This document shows, piece after piece, positions 38,001 through 48,940 of a stretch of DNA of 64,000 bases. The DNA comes from Bugula neritina (lineage: Eukaryota > Bryozoa > Gymnolaemata > Cheilostomatida > Bugulidae). Location of the stretch: assembly GCA_964035545.1 (NCBI GenBank), contig OZ037767.1, positions 8,794,207 to 8,858,206 of the forward strand, written 5' to 3'. Below the pieces are notes generated by a model. That model searched no databases. It saw nothing but the letters and a program-made list of their open reading frames with translations, and had not been told where the DNA came from. Position numbers and translations under genes: made by a program. Numbering within the stretch: the first letter of the stretch is position 1; each line of letters opens with the position of its first letter.

Positions 38001-41000
38001 GCTGTCCTGGTAGCTGTGTTTTCTAGATGGAAACTCCTGGTGTACCAGAAACATTAAACTACATTGGCTCCCACACTCCTTTAGCAATTTCTGCATCATA
38101 GGTTTGAGCCAAGTCTTCTTGAATGGCATTTGGCATTGGCTTGGGTTTTCAGAAAACAGATTTAGCGCCCTACTTGAATTTCACTTCCAATTCGAAGTCA
38201 TTGGGACATTATAATTCCGGTTTGAAAAGTTCAGTTAACTCTATAGTAAGTCTTTTTAGCATGTTTTCTGTAAGCTTGGTTTAACTGAATAAGTGTTAAC
38301 TTTGGTTACTCCATCTTTGTTCTGCATCAGGGCATCCGTGAAAACTCCAAGCTGTCAAATTTCATATCTGCGCAGTAGGTTGAGGTTGGGTTCTTTGCTA
38401 ATTACAAAGTGGAGCTTTTTTTTGCTGCTCTCCCAGTTTAGTGTTGAGTTCGCAGGTTTTCAAATGTTAACCTTATGGTGGGCAGTAGAATATTAATGTA
38501 CTTTTGATGATTGAAGAGTTGGGGATCCTAACTTCTTCCAAACTTTCTAAAGAAAAGAAGTTGTATCCAGCTCCAGTATCGACTTCCACTTCCACGGTTG
38601 ATTTTGTAGTTTCAAACTCAACTGAAATTTTAGAATAGCGTTTACGATCTTTAAGGCTCTCATGATCTTCAAGGGCTTTTTGTCTCTATACATCTTCTTC
38701 CGGCATACAACATCTACATGTTTGTTGATTTTGCAGTAACTACACATAGAGTTCTTGTGTCTGCAGTCACTGGATTGATGATTGGATTTACCATGGCGAT
38801 AGCAAGGATGTTGAATCGGTGATTTTTGTAACGTTGTACTTATAGTCATCTTCTTCTTATGGTGTAATTTATAAATAGCGTTGTCTGGTTCATGAACTGT
38901 TTCCTTGGCTACCTTTGCGGCTTATTCAATTTCTACGACAACTTGAATAGCTCGGTGAAAGTGAGATCTTCATCATCAAGTTTGAAAAGTGTTCTCAGTA
39001 TAGCTTTTTTGCCAACTGAGCATATAAATCTTGTCCTGAGTGCTTCGTTTTGTGGGTCGTGAATAGAAGTAAAGTCACAAGTGGCTACGTCATGTCGAAT
39101 TCTGGCAGCTAGTTCAGAAATTGTCTCTCCTAGTTTTCTTGTCACGTTGCTTCAAAATCTGTATCTTTCTCTGATGATAAAATTCCATGGGTTGTACTGG
39201 GTCATCATGTAGTTATGAATACTGTCCATCGAGAGTTTGTTGATCGGTATCTTTGGTGTCTGTTGCTTTGCCCAATTATTCAACTGCTTGTAGGTGGCTG
39301 TTGATTGATTCGTCAAAACACTTGCGATATTTTGTCATCGGTGATGGAGTTGGCGCCAATAAATGTCATAAACTTTGCTCTGTAGTGTGTCCATAGTTCA
39401 ATACTTGGGTTGAATGGTTTAAAACTTGGGGTGGCTGTTACTGCTTTTTTCCTGTTGACTGAGTGAGTAGTTTGATCAGTTTCTAATTTTCTTCTCTCTG
39501 CATTTCCGCCTGCTCCTTATGTAAAGTTGCGTTTAAACTTTTACTAAAAAAAGTTCCCACTTTCTGTTAAGAAATCTTGTCCGAATACCCCTTTATAGTC
39601 AGATTAAAACTTGGTGAAACCATATTAATGTGGAAGCTTACTTTTGAAAAGTGTAATCTTACTCGCGTAATCGATATTCGATGCCCGTTGAAAACATCGC
39701 GCATTAGTAAAGTTGACAGCATAAAAACGATATAATTAGGAAGGCGCAGGCAATATGATTATTAACATATAAATACGTCATCTAATCGACAAAGTCATAA
39801 CTAAATAACAATATTCACAAGGAGTTATTACTCTTTTAATTTATTATTATGAACTCGACTGATTAAGTTATCACAGTACAAAAATTTTTACGAGTGGCTC
39901 TTACAATGTCACACAACTCGAAACAATTTCAACTCGACCAAATTAAATTCTTGACTGAGAATCGTAAAAGTATAAGCATAACTTAACTCCATCTGCTCCT
40001 TCTGCTGTGTTAGCTGCTGGGTTAGCAAGACAATTAGCTGTCTGTAAATGTGGACATATAAATTGTGGTCTACTTTTTGTTGATCGTTGAAAGAGTCTCT
40101 GGTGATAGTTAAAAATTGATAAGTGTCTTATAGTCGGCTTGGATATTGAAGAAAATCTTTTAAACTGATCTCATCCTCGTCGCCAATCTGTTGTTTTTTA
40201 GTATATATAGAAGTATTTATTATCGCAGACTGAAAAAAATAGCAATGTGAGAAAGTTATATCATAAGTTATAGTTGCAAGTTGCAAGTGTAAAGATAAGT
40301 GTGGAAAAAGCATAATATAGCTGGTATAGGTCTGATAATACGTGAAAAGCTATAATGAATGAGGGAAAAGTTTTCTCAGCTTATGTAAAGTCACAACATT
40401 TTTGTATAATTATAGTAAGTAAGTGTTAATATTTATCAGTAACTTGAACTGAACAACCGTACTGAACAAAAGAAGGAAACTTACATTTTTTAGGTGAAAA
40501 CAATTTTTAGTTGAAGTAACCAATTTACAATGCTTTCTCGCAGGCTTTTGTGTACAGGTGAAAACTGCTAGATAGTTATGGCATGCATATTTCACTTCAA
40601 GCAAACAATATAAAAAGTTTTAATAATTATTATATGCATAAGTAATAGCTGATGTTACAATTCAGGATCCACTGAGAAAGATACCAGGTCCAAGAGGGCT
40701 ACCATTCATAGGTAACACATTATCTGTTGATTCAACAAGACTTCACATGATATTGTATGACTGGGCAGAGAAATATGGAGATATTATGAAGATATCACTA
40801 TTCAACACTCCTATGGTGGTTGTTAACTCAACTGAACTGGCTTACGATGTTTTAGTAAAAACTGGTAAGTCTTATTACTTCTTTGATGTGTTGTCATATG
40901 TATTTGTGTATGTATGAGCTATTATCAGAAAATTAGATGTGCCTTTACCAAAAAATTCAGAGTGTTGCACAAGTTTTTTTAATATTGGACTAGGTTTTAC

Positions 41001-44000
41001 AAAATATAGCCGGCTGTTTCATTCTCCAACTATCCTCTCTCCCTTTATGCTATTATTTAGTTTAGCAAGTTTTATAACTTATTTAAGGCACAGACTTTCA
41101 AGGCAGACCACCAGTTCCAAGGGTAGACAGGGTGGCGGGGAACAACTTGAGTTTTAGGGTAAGTTCTAATAGGTACAATAATAAGTTTAATTTAACTCCC
41201 CTCCCTTATACACATACTTTGCCATAACGTAGAATGTCCAAGCTGAAATTCTGAAAGTCCAATATTGGGTACGATCTCTGGTACCTCATGTCCATGTTCA
41301 ATAGAAGCTCAGCGCAACTTTTTTAAGTCAAGCAGCGCTTGATCCTTACGTATCGTAGCATCTGACGGGAAGCTCTAACATTTTTAAAAATAGCTGACAT
41401 TTGCTGTTATGGCCTACGTTACTGCAAGCTGTGTTTAGGCGGTATTATAGTTATGCATTAACTTATGAAAATATTTAGATTGTTAACCCCATATTCACAC
41501 TTTGCCGTATCGTACGACGTAGCATAAAATATCAGCCATTTTTACAAATGTCTGACTTTCCTGTACAGCGTTGCGACACGTTTGGATCAAGGACTGCTTG
41601 ATTCAAAAATGTTTCGGCGGACTCCAATTGTACAGAAAAACCTTTTTGTTAACTAATTGAATATAATTGTCCAATGAGGTGTCAGATCGTACTTAATGGT
41701 GGACTTTAGAAACTTCAGCCTGGACACATTAAATATGGCTAACATTCTATGTTACAGTGTACAATACGGCAAAGTGTGCATGAGTGGTAAGAATGAAGAA
41801 TAGTATTTGGCTGTAAAAAGCATTTTGACTTATGAAATAATATGTTGAAATATCTATTGCTGAATCTAGCTTAGTCATGAAAATTGTTGCTATATATGTT
41901 TTTAAAATATACTTATTAAAGTTATAGATGCTGGTTCTCCTCACTAGAAGGACGTTTTTTAACTTCAAGTTGTAATATCTAAATAAACCTTTAAAACAAT
42001 AATTGTAGTCAGTTGATGAACCTGGATATCAGCAAAGAAGACACTACGCTATTAAAGCAATCAAGGCATACGGTGAAGGGGTGGCCCACCTCGAGGAAAT
42101 AATACAAAGCATTACAATCACACTGATTGATGACATCACAAAACAAGATGGCCGACCTATGGATGTGGATCAGCTACTTTACGGGTTTCTCTGCTGTGTG
42201 ATGGCTTCTTTGGTATGTTCAAAGCTTACTATGGTAGTTAGAATAGATAATTGAAATTGAATAAGAATTATGTAGTCAAGTATTATGTAGTCAAAAGTAT
42301 CTGGGACTATGAACAATAAAATACTTTACTCTTTAGCTGTATGGCGAGGAGTATGCCTTTGATGATCCAGTGAGCCAGTCTATTAGCAGGATGACAGCAG
42401 AAGTGTTGAAAGCTATAGATCCCGTGTCACTTGGAAGTCTTTTAGACAGTTTCCCTGTTTTATTTAAGCAAAATATCTTTCTTAAAGAGACTCTGAGGCA
42501 AATTCAGCAAACACAGAGTTATGTAAATGAAACTCTTCATAAGAAAATCGCAGAATATAAAGTGAGTTCTAATTAAAATTATATACCTATATATCTAAAA
42601 GTACTCCCTGCATTAAAATTTGTGATTTTGATTTCTATTCATGTTCAATCATGCAGACGTTGTGATTACAAAGACTACTTCTTGTCACTACAGGCTGAGT
42701 TTGATGAGAACTGTCTAAAGGGAATACTGGATCAGCTGATCTTAATTCAGAAACAGGAAGTTGGTACAGATGACCCAGTTATGGATGATGGCACAATTCG
42801 AGGCATTATGATGGATTTGGTTGTGGGGGGTATGCATACTTAAATTTATATTATTGGAACTAATATTGCTACATCATCAATTTACAGCTTGTAAAACAAT
42901 TGTAGGCCAGCTAAGTTTTGTTAAACCTATTATAATATGGTGTGCTTTTATTATCTTAAAATTTTACTGAAAGAAAACTGCTGATAATTCGCTCTTATAC
43001 ACTTATAAGCAGTAAGTGTTTGTACTTGCCTTTCAAGGTACATGAAACTACAACTATAGCGTGTCATAGTTCTATTAAAAATATATCATAAATTTTTACT
43101 GAATATAATATTACCATGCTCAGAACATTTTCAGATAAATAGCTGGCAGAAAAACAGTCATGAAAAGATTATCTTTAGTTGCTATTTAATAATCTAATCT
43201 CAGTGATAAGATAACACAATGTGTGTCTGCATAATAATTTTTATAATAATGCAATGCAAATTATTTTTCTGGTAGGAATGGAAACTAGTCACACTGTTCT
43301 CTGCCAGGCTTTCCTTGATTTCTTTCATGAACCAGATTTACAGAAGAGACTGCAGGATGAGATTGACAGTCAGTTTGACCCATCTCATATCATAACTCTG
43401 AAAGATAGGTACCTAGTTTTATCATCATTTCAGTATTGACAATAAAAAAATAAGAAGATCAAATTAATTGCTTAGATATAACAAAGATGACTGTTTTGTA
43501 TGTTTATTTACAGGCCAAAGCTGCCATTGCTGCAGGCATACATATATGAGAATCTTCGGTACAAGACAGTGCTTCCTATGCTAGTTCCACATAGGGCTAT
43601 CAAAGACACAGAACTAGCTGGGTACAAGGTAAAAGATATGAAAGTAGCTAAAAACATGTCACACATATGATGAATCTCTTTTGTATACCAATGCCTATAT
43701 AGTAAGGCTAGAAAGTTTATTGGAATTTAATCAACAAGAACAACTTTTAGTAATACTTTATTTATATTAAAACACAAGAAAATAATATTCATCTTTTGAG
43801 TTTAAAAAAGCATTAAAATTGGAGACCTCATGTTAAACTTGATGTGGTGGATATCTTGCAAGTGTATGACATAGAATAGGGAATATACATTTAGTGATTA
43901 ATGTGCTTCTGTTCACAATAATTAGGTTACAGGATGTACTGCTACATGAAAAAGTGTTTCTTATTTCAATTGGCTCAGAAAACTTGACTTTTGATGAATA

Positions 44001-44644
44001 ATATTTTGGTTAAACTTAGGTTAAATCTCTATAGTAGCTAAACAGTGACTATTGATTGAATGAATGAAATTGAATTACAAGGCTTTGCCAATCTTCTTCA
44101 CACTATATTTTTAAAATATAAGTTAAACAAACCGTTTACAGATTCCAGCTAATACAACCGTATTAGTAAATGCTTTCTATACATCTCACAACCCGCGTGT
44201 TTATAAAGATCCATTTACTATCAAACCAGAAAGATTCCTTGATGAACATGGAGCTGTTGTACCACCTGGTCATCCTGCTAGATATAAGTAAGTATTCAGT
44301 AATTTATCAAGTATATAACATATTAAGCTACTGTATCTAAAATGCTTTAATGAATATCTTAACTTAATTAAACTTTGCTAAAAATAGTTATTAAAATTGA
44401 TTTAAAAAGAATGAATAAACATATTTGTTACAGTTCTGTTGGCCTATCTTTTGGAAGTGGGATGAAAGGCTGTATTGGGAAGAACTTAGCAGAGACTAGA
44501 ATTTTTCTGTTTCTAGCTAATATACTACAAAAGTTTACTATCTCACCTGATGGAAACCTGATGGATCGAGATGTTAAAAACTACAAGTTGGTGACAATAT
44601 TAAGACCACCCAGTTTTTCAGCAAAGTTCATCCGCAGACAGTAA
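35064..44644 (+). CDS. Cytochrome P450-5, complete, 505 aa, with retroelement in intron 1
   Basis: Ten exons: 35064-35141, 40666-40864, 41088-41158, 42009-42212, 42337-42561, 42694-42829, 43276-43408, 43514-43628, 44142-44287, 44434-44644 (TAA). All splice sites are GT...AG and the frame is open. The anchor is MVLAITPVLIAIASSLLAYL, then IPGPRGLPFIG, YQQRR, GGMETSHT (E307), ENLR, KPERF and FGSGMKGCIG with Cys449 and Lys447. It is a probable microsomal mono-oxygenase; substrate unknown. Intron 1 has grown to 5.5 kb through a gypsy element on the opposite strand, and intron 3 carries a foldback insert absent from the matching intron of P450-6. AATAAA lies at about 44867. Exon 5 has Ser for a Cys conserved in its sisters (PVSQS versus PVCQS). 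Confidence 0.91.
35292..35557 (-). repeat. 3' LTR of the intron 1 gypsy element
   Basis: Matches 40189-40398 but differs at many sites and has about 50 bp that the other LTR lacks. A purine tract (GTTGGGAGAAA on the - strand) precedes it as the polypurine tract. Confidence 0.8.
35619..39145 (-). pseudogene. gag-pol relic of the intron 1 gypsy element
   Basis: Read on the - strand, a gag piece (39145-38933) is followed by a zinc-knuckle region (38849-38547). That region has one intact CCHC (CSYCKINKHVDVVC) and one degenerate knuckle (CYRHGKSNHQSSDC), and it ends in LELDTT, a damaged protease DTG. The reverse transcriptase YLDD box lies near 37674-37685. RNase H and the following linker are at 37106-36855 and 36846-36589. 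The integrase core, with VTDNGQNFTLEEF, is at 36445-36260. A C-terminal piece occupies 36017-35619. Stops and frameshifts separate all pieces, so no polyprotein can be made. Confidence 0.88.
40189..40398 (-). repeat. 5' LTR of the intron 1 gypsy element
   Basis: On the - strand it begins TGTTGTGACTTTAC and ends AAACAACA (TG...CA). It is followed by ATTGGCGACGAGGATGAG, where a tRNA primer site would lie. Confidence 0.8.
41206..41791. mobile_element. Foldback / MITE-like element in intron 3 of P450-5
   Basis: The left arm (41206 to about 41450) and the right arm (about 41500-41791) are imperfect reverse complements over about 250 bp. Each arm has CACACTTTGCC-like ends, then AGTACGATCT, AAGCAG.CCTTGATCC and ACATTT.TAAAAATGGCTGA. 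The matching intron of P450-6 lacks the block, with homology resuming on both sides. There is no coding frame, so it is probably non-autonomous. Confidence 0.75.
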
Positions 44645-46700
44645 AATAAATGAAACTGTTATGAATAACATTATCTTCAATCAGCTCTGACAAGCTACCT
44701 GTACACATCAAACATAATTATTATTATTATGCTCAAATATAAATATTCAGTCATAAACAATATATATAAATCAATTATATCTGCCAGACGCTAACAAGTT
44801 TTCTGTTTATGTATTAAATATGTATTTTGCTATAACATAATTATCATATATATATGATTTTAACGAATAAAATACATCAAGAAATAAAAGTGTTTGTGAG
44901 AAAAATGAAAAGAATTTTATTGTCTGGGCAACATTTGTTATGCTCTTGTGCTACTGCAAGCTCCTGGTTTCTTATTCTCCCACATGTGAGAAGATAACCC
45001 TAAACTGGTCATAAAACGTACATCTAATGGAGAGATAACTTTCAATAAGCAACGTAAAAATATTAGTGTTTAATATGAAATAAGTCTAGCACATTACAAA
45101 TAATTTATACTTTAACGGATTATGAAAAATGGTATATGGGTAATTTAGTGTAATATAACATCATAAACTAATATAAGGGGTTTTCTTATTTTTAAACCAG
45201 TGTAGTTTGAGCATATCATGTAAAAAATATATAAAAATCTCTACTAGTAAGCTGTGCTCTAATCATGCAGTGAGCTATATGAGTAAATTAAAATATCATA
45301 CCTACATAATACGTATAATACACACTATACAGAGTGTTACATTATCATACGTATAATACACACTATACAGAGTGTTATATTACCATACGTATAATACACA
45401 CTATACAGAGTGTTATATTATCATACGTATAATACACACTATACAGAGTGTTATATTACCATACGTATAATACACACTATACAGAGTGTTATATTATTAT
45501 ACGTATAATACACACTATACAGAGTGTTATATTATCATACGTATAATACACACTATACAGAGTGATAATTTGTAATGTAATCAACAAAATACATGATATA
45601 GGCCTATATATAATATGTCAATATAAAATTATATTATATATAACTGAATTTGTACATTAGAACTATATGAAATTTTGAGGTCTGTAGTTTTCCCACAAGC
45701 TTTAATCTTATGCCAACCTACATGTTGCTAAATTTTCTCATTAGAATTTTTGATTTTGCCCGCTTGAAGAGTTGTGGAGTAAAGGATTGATGGTTAAAGT
45801 TATAAGTCTACAGTTCAAAACTTCAACTAACGCTGGTTGAAATACCGTTTAAAATCTGTGACATAGATTTTTTCTGTCAATTTCAAATTTTGTGTAATTA
45901 AATCCGCCATTATTAGAAAAGCTATCCCTTGTATTATAACCCATAGGCGGGACCTGTGTTAATTTGATTATAGTAGTTGCTTGAACTAAATGTTAAATGT
46001 GTATAAATTTACAAGTTTAGATTAAATGGCCAGGGGTCATTTAAATAATATGTGTATACAAGCCTATGTTGTGTGTGTAGAGACAACATAGCCAAACTTC
46101 AACGATTGGGAGCTAAATTTGGTATTTTGCTCTGTCATGGTTTGAGGTTTCAGGACTGTAGCTTATATATATAGTGAGTTACGGAAGGAGCACTGTGTAA
46201 AATATACATATGTACGAGTATAAGATATTACTAAATAACATACATGAATATAATACTTACACACACAGGCACTCACGCATGCACACACTAATATATTATT
46301 ATATAACATAATACAATATAATATAATAAAATGAAATATAACGAAATATAATATAATATTTGCCCATGCGAATAGAAACACATAATAAGTAAAATGCAAA
46401 TATATAAAATATTACTTAATGATTATTTATATGTTCCATTGAAGCTATGTATGAATATGAGCAAATTACGTGCCATATGTGATAATGAAAATTGTTGTGT
46501 TATTTATTGTATTGAGTTCATACACCTTGCAGTTTAAAGGGTAAATTGGACACCTCAGTTTTGAAAATAACAAACAGACTTTATTATTATTACACACCAT
46601 CTACAATAAAAGGTCAAAGTTATATTGTAGCATGAATGACTTTGATATATCAGCCAATCAGTGATCTGTTAGCTCATGCGTATAACTGATAATGCAGTGT
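44645..46700. other. Intergenic DNA between P450-5 and P450-6
   Basis: Positions 44685-45215 recur at 53065-53610. A 38-bp tandem array lies at 45305-45565. From 46380 the sequence matches that upstream of P450-5. No gene is seen. Confidence 0.65.
45305..45565. repeat. Tandem repeat, 38-bp unit, 7 copies
   Basis: Units repeat exactly every 38 bp (ACGTATAATACACAC begins at 45311, 45349, 45387, 45425, 45463, 45501 and 45539). Each has the palindrome ATACGTAT and an ACACT...AGTGT inverted pair. The spacer end alternates TTAC/TTAT in several units, which hints at a 76-bp higher-order step. Confidence 0.97.
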
Positions 46701-46710
46701 TATATAATAA
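46701..46710 (+). promoter_or_regulatory. TATA-box-like site of P450-6
   Basis: TATATAATAA, 133 bp before the ATG, at the same place as the TATATAAAAG of P450-4. Confidence 0.4.
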
Positions 46711-46755
46711 CAGTAAGTCTCAACTAGTTCTTTTAGTGCAATTGACTACTAGCAG

Positions 46756-46800
46756 TGTAGACAGGTTAGTTATTCAGTTAGAGCTCAGCTACTCTACATC
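46756..46800 (+). promoter_or_regulatory. Conserved 5' box of P450-6
   Basis: TAGTTATTCAGTTAGAGCTC then AGCTACTC, matching the boxes of P450-3, -4 and -5. Confidence 0.5.
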
Positions 46801-46833
46801 AAATCAGAAGAATTAAACTATGGTGACAGCAGA

Positions 46834-48888
46834 ATGGTACTGGCTACCACACCTGTCTTAATTGCCATAGCATTATCATTGCTGGCTTACTTGTTTATCA
46901 AATGGCTGAAGGTATGTAACTCATATGTAACTAGAAACTTGAGTATTCAGGTTATCAAAAAGGTTTATAATTACCCCATTTAAGAAATATTGAAATCAAA
47001 TTTAAGATGTTTCCTTCTTTGGAAGTCGAACTAAGTAGCATGTGTACTGTACAATTTCTCAACGTTTTGTGTTAGGGAAGTAAGTGTTGTTATTTATCAA
47101 TAACTTAAACTGAGGAATTGGGTCTAACAAAAAACAAACTATATTTTATAAGTGAAAATCATTTTTCAGTTTAGGTACGAGTATATGCTTTGCTGTAGTT
47201 TTATTACACGTTTTTGCGTGCAGGTAAAAATTACTGATTGCATGGTAAATACAACATTCATATTTTACTTCAAGCAAGCAATATAAAGAGCTTTATTAAT
47301 AATTATATGTATGAGTATATTAGATTTATTAAATAGCACACAGTATGTATAAGTATAACAGCTGATGTTACAATTCAGGATCCACTGAGAAAGATACCAG
47401 GTCCAAGAGGGCTACCATTCATAGGTAACACATTATCTGTTGATTCAACAAAAATTCACATGATATTGTATGACTCGGCAGAAAAGTATGGAGATATTAT
47501 GAAGATATCACTATTCAACACTCCTATGGTGGTTGTTAACTCAACTGAACTGGCCTATGATGTTTTAGTAAAAACTGGTAAATCTTATTATTTCTATGTA
47601 TTTGTGTAAGTATGGACTATTATCAGAAGATTAGATGCGCCTTTACTAAAACATTCAGAGTTTTGCACAGGTTTTTCAATATAGGTTCAGATTTTACTAT
47701 TTGACTGTTTGCTTTTTCTAATTGTCCTCCCTATGATATTCAAGGCAGACCATCATCTGCAAGGGTAGACCTAGTTATGGGTTATAATAACCTGGTTATG
47801 AAAGTAAGTTCAAATATGTACAGTGATGAGTTCAGTAGTCATGCATTTGCTTACAATATAGCTCGCTGACTGAATAATAATAATTATATGTCTGTATATA
47901 GGGAGCATTTCAACTTATGAAATAATATGCTGAAGAATCATTTGACTATTGTTGAATCTACATGTATAGCTTACACATAAAAATTTTAAAGTCTATATTT
48001 TTCTACATGGTAATTATTATTTAGTTAAAGATGCTTTTCCCAGCTATGAGAAAATTTTTTAACTTCAAGTTGTAGTATTTAAATACACATTTGAGGCACT
48101 AATTTTAGTCAATTGATGAACCTGGATATCAGCAAAGAAGACACTACACTATTAAAGCAATCAAAGGGTATGGGGAAGGGGTGGCCCACCTCGAGGATAT
48201 AATACAAAGCATTACAATCACACTGATTGATGACATCACAAAACAAGATGGCCGACCTATGGATGTTGATCAGCTATGTTACGGATTTCTCTGCTGTGTG
48301 ATGGCTTCTTTGGTATGTTTAAAACTTACTATGGTGGTTAGAATAGATAATTGTAGTCGAATGAAACGTATTTAGTTGAAGTTGCATATTAATAAATTTG
48401 ATCAACAAAATAACACTTTTCAGCTGTATGGTGAAGAGTATGCTTATGATGATCCAGTGTGCGAGTCTATTAGCAGGATGACAACAGAAGTGTTGAAAGC
48501 TATAGATCCTGTGTCACTCGGAGCTCTTTTTGACAGTTTTCCTGTTCTATTCAAGCAAGATATCTTTCTCAAAGAAACTCGGAGGCAATTTCAGCAGGCA
48601 CGCAATTTCGTAGATCAATCACTTTGCAAAAAAATTGCGGAGTATAAAGTGAGTTATACATACAAAATTACATAATTATAATTTCATTCGAATGTGTCCA
48701 CATCAGTTCTTATAAACAGCAAACAAATTTAACTAAAAAGATTGTTGGTTGAGCAGTAAAGCCAAAGCTGACAGGAATTGTCATCTGCAATCTATCAGTT
48801 ATAATATATCCCAAATCAATTCAGCGCATATGAGCACAACATTAATTATGAGACAAAATTAGTTAGGCAAACAATATGTAGATGAAAG

Positions 48889-48940
<52 letters not shown>

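Larger units (their letters stand above)
35292..40398 (-). mobile_element. Ty3/gypsy LTR retrotransposon, decayed, in intron 1 of P450-5
   Basis: A 5.1-kb element on the - strand with LTRs at both ends and gag, protease-like, reverse transcriptase, RNase H and integrase relics in gypsy order. Flanking intron sequence on the right resumes homology to intron 1 of P450-6 (AGTAAGTGTT...TTTATCA). I could not see a clear target-site duplication. LTR divergence and broken frames show an old insertion. Confidence 0.9.

Noticed and set aside
45305-45565. CRISPR-like array
   Set aside because: Units are contiguous 38-bp copies without unique spacers, in a eukaryotic intergenic region: a satellite.
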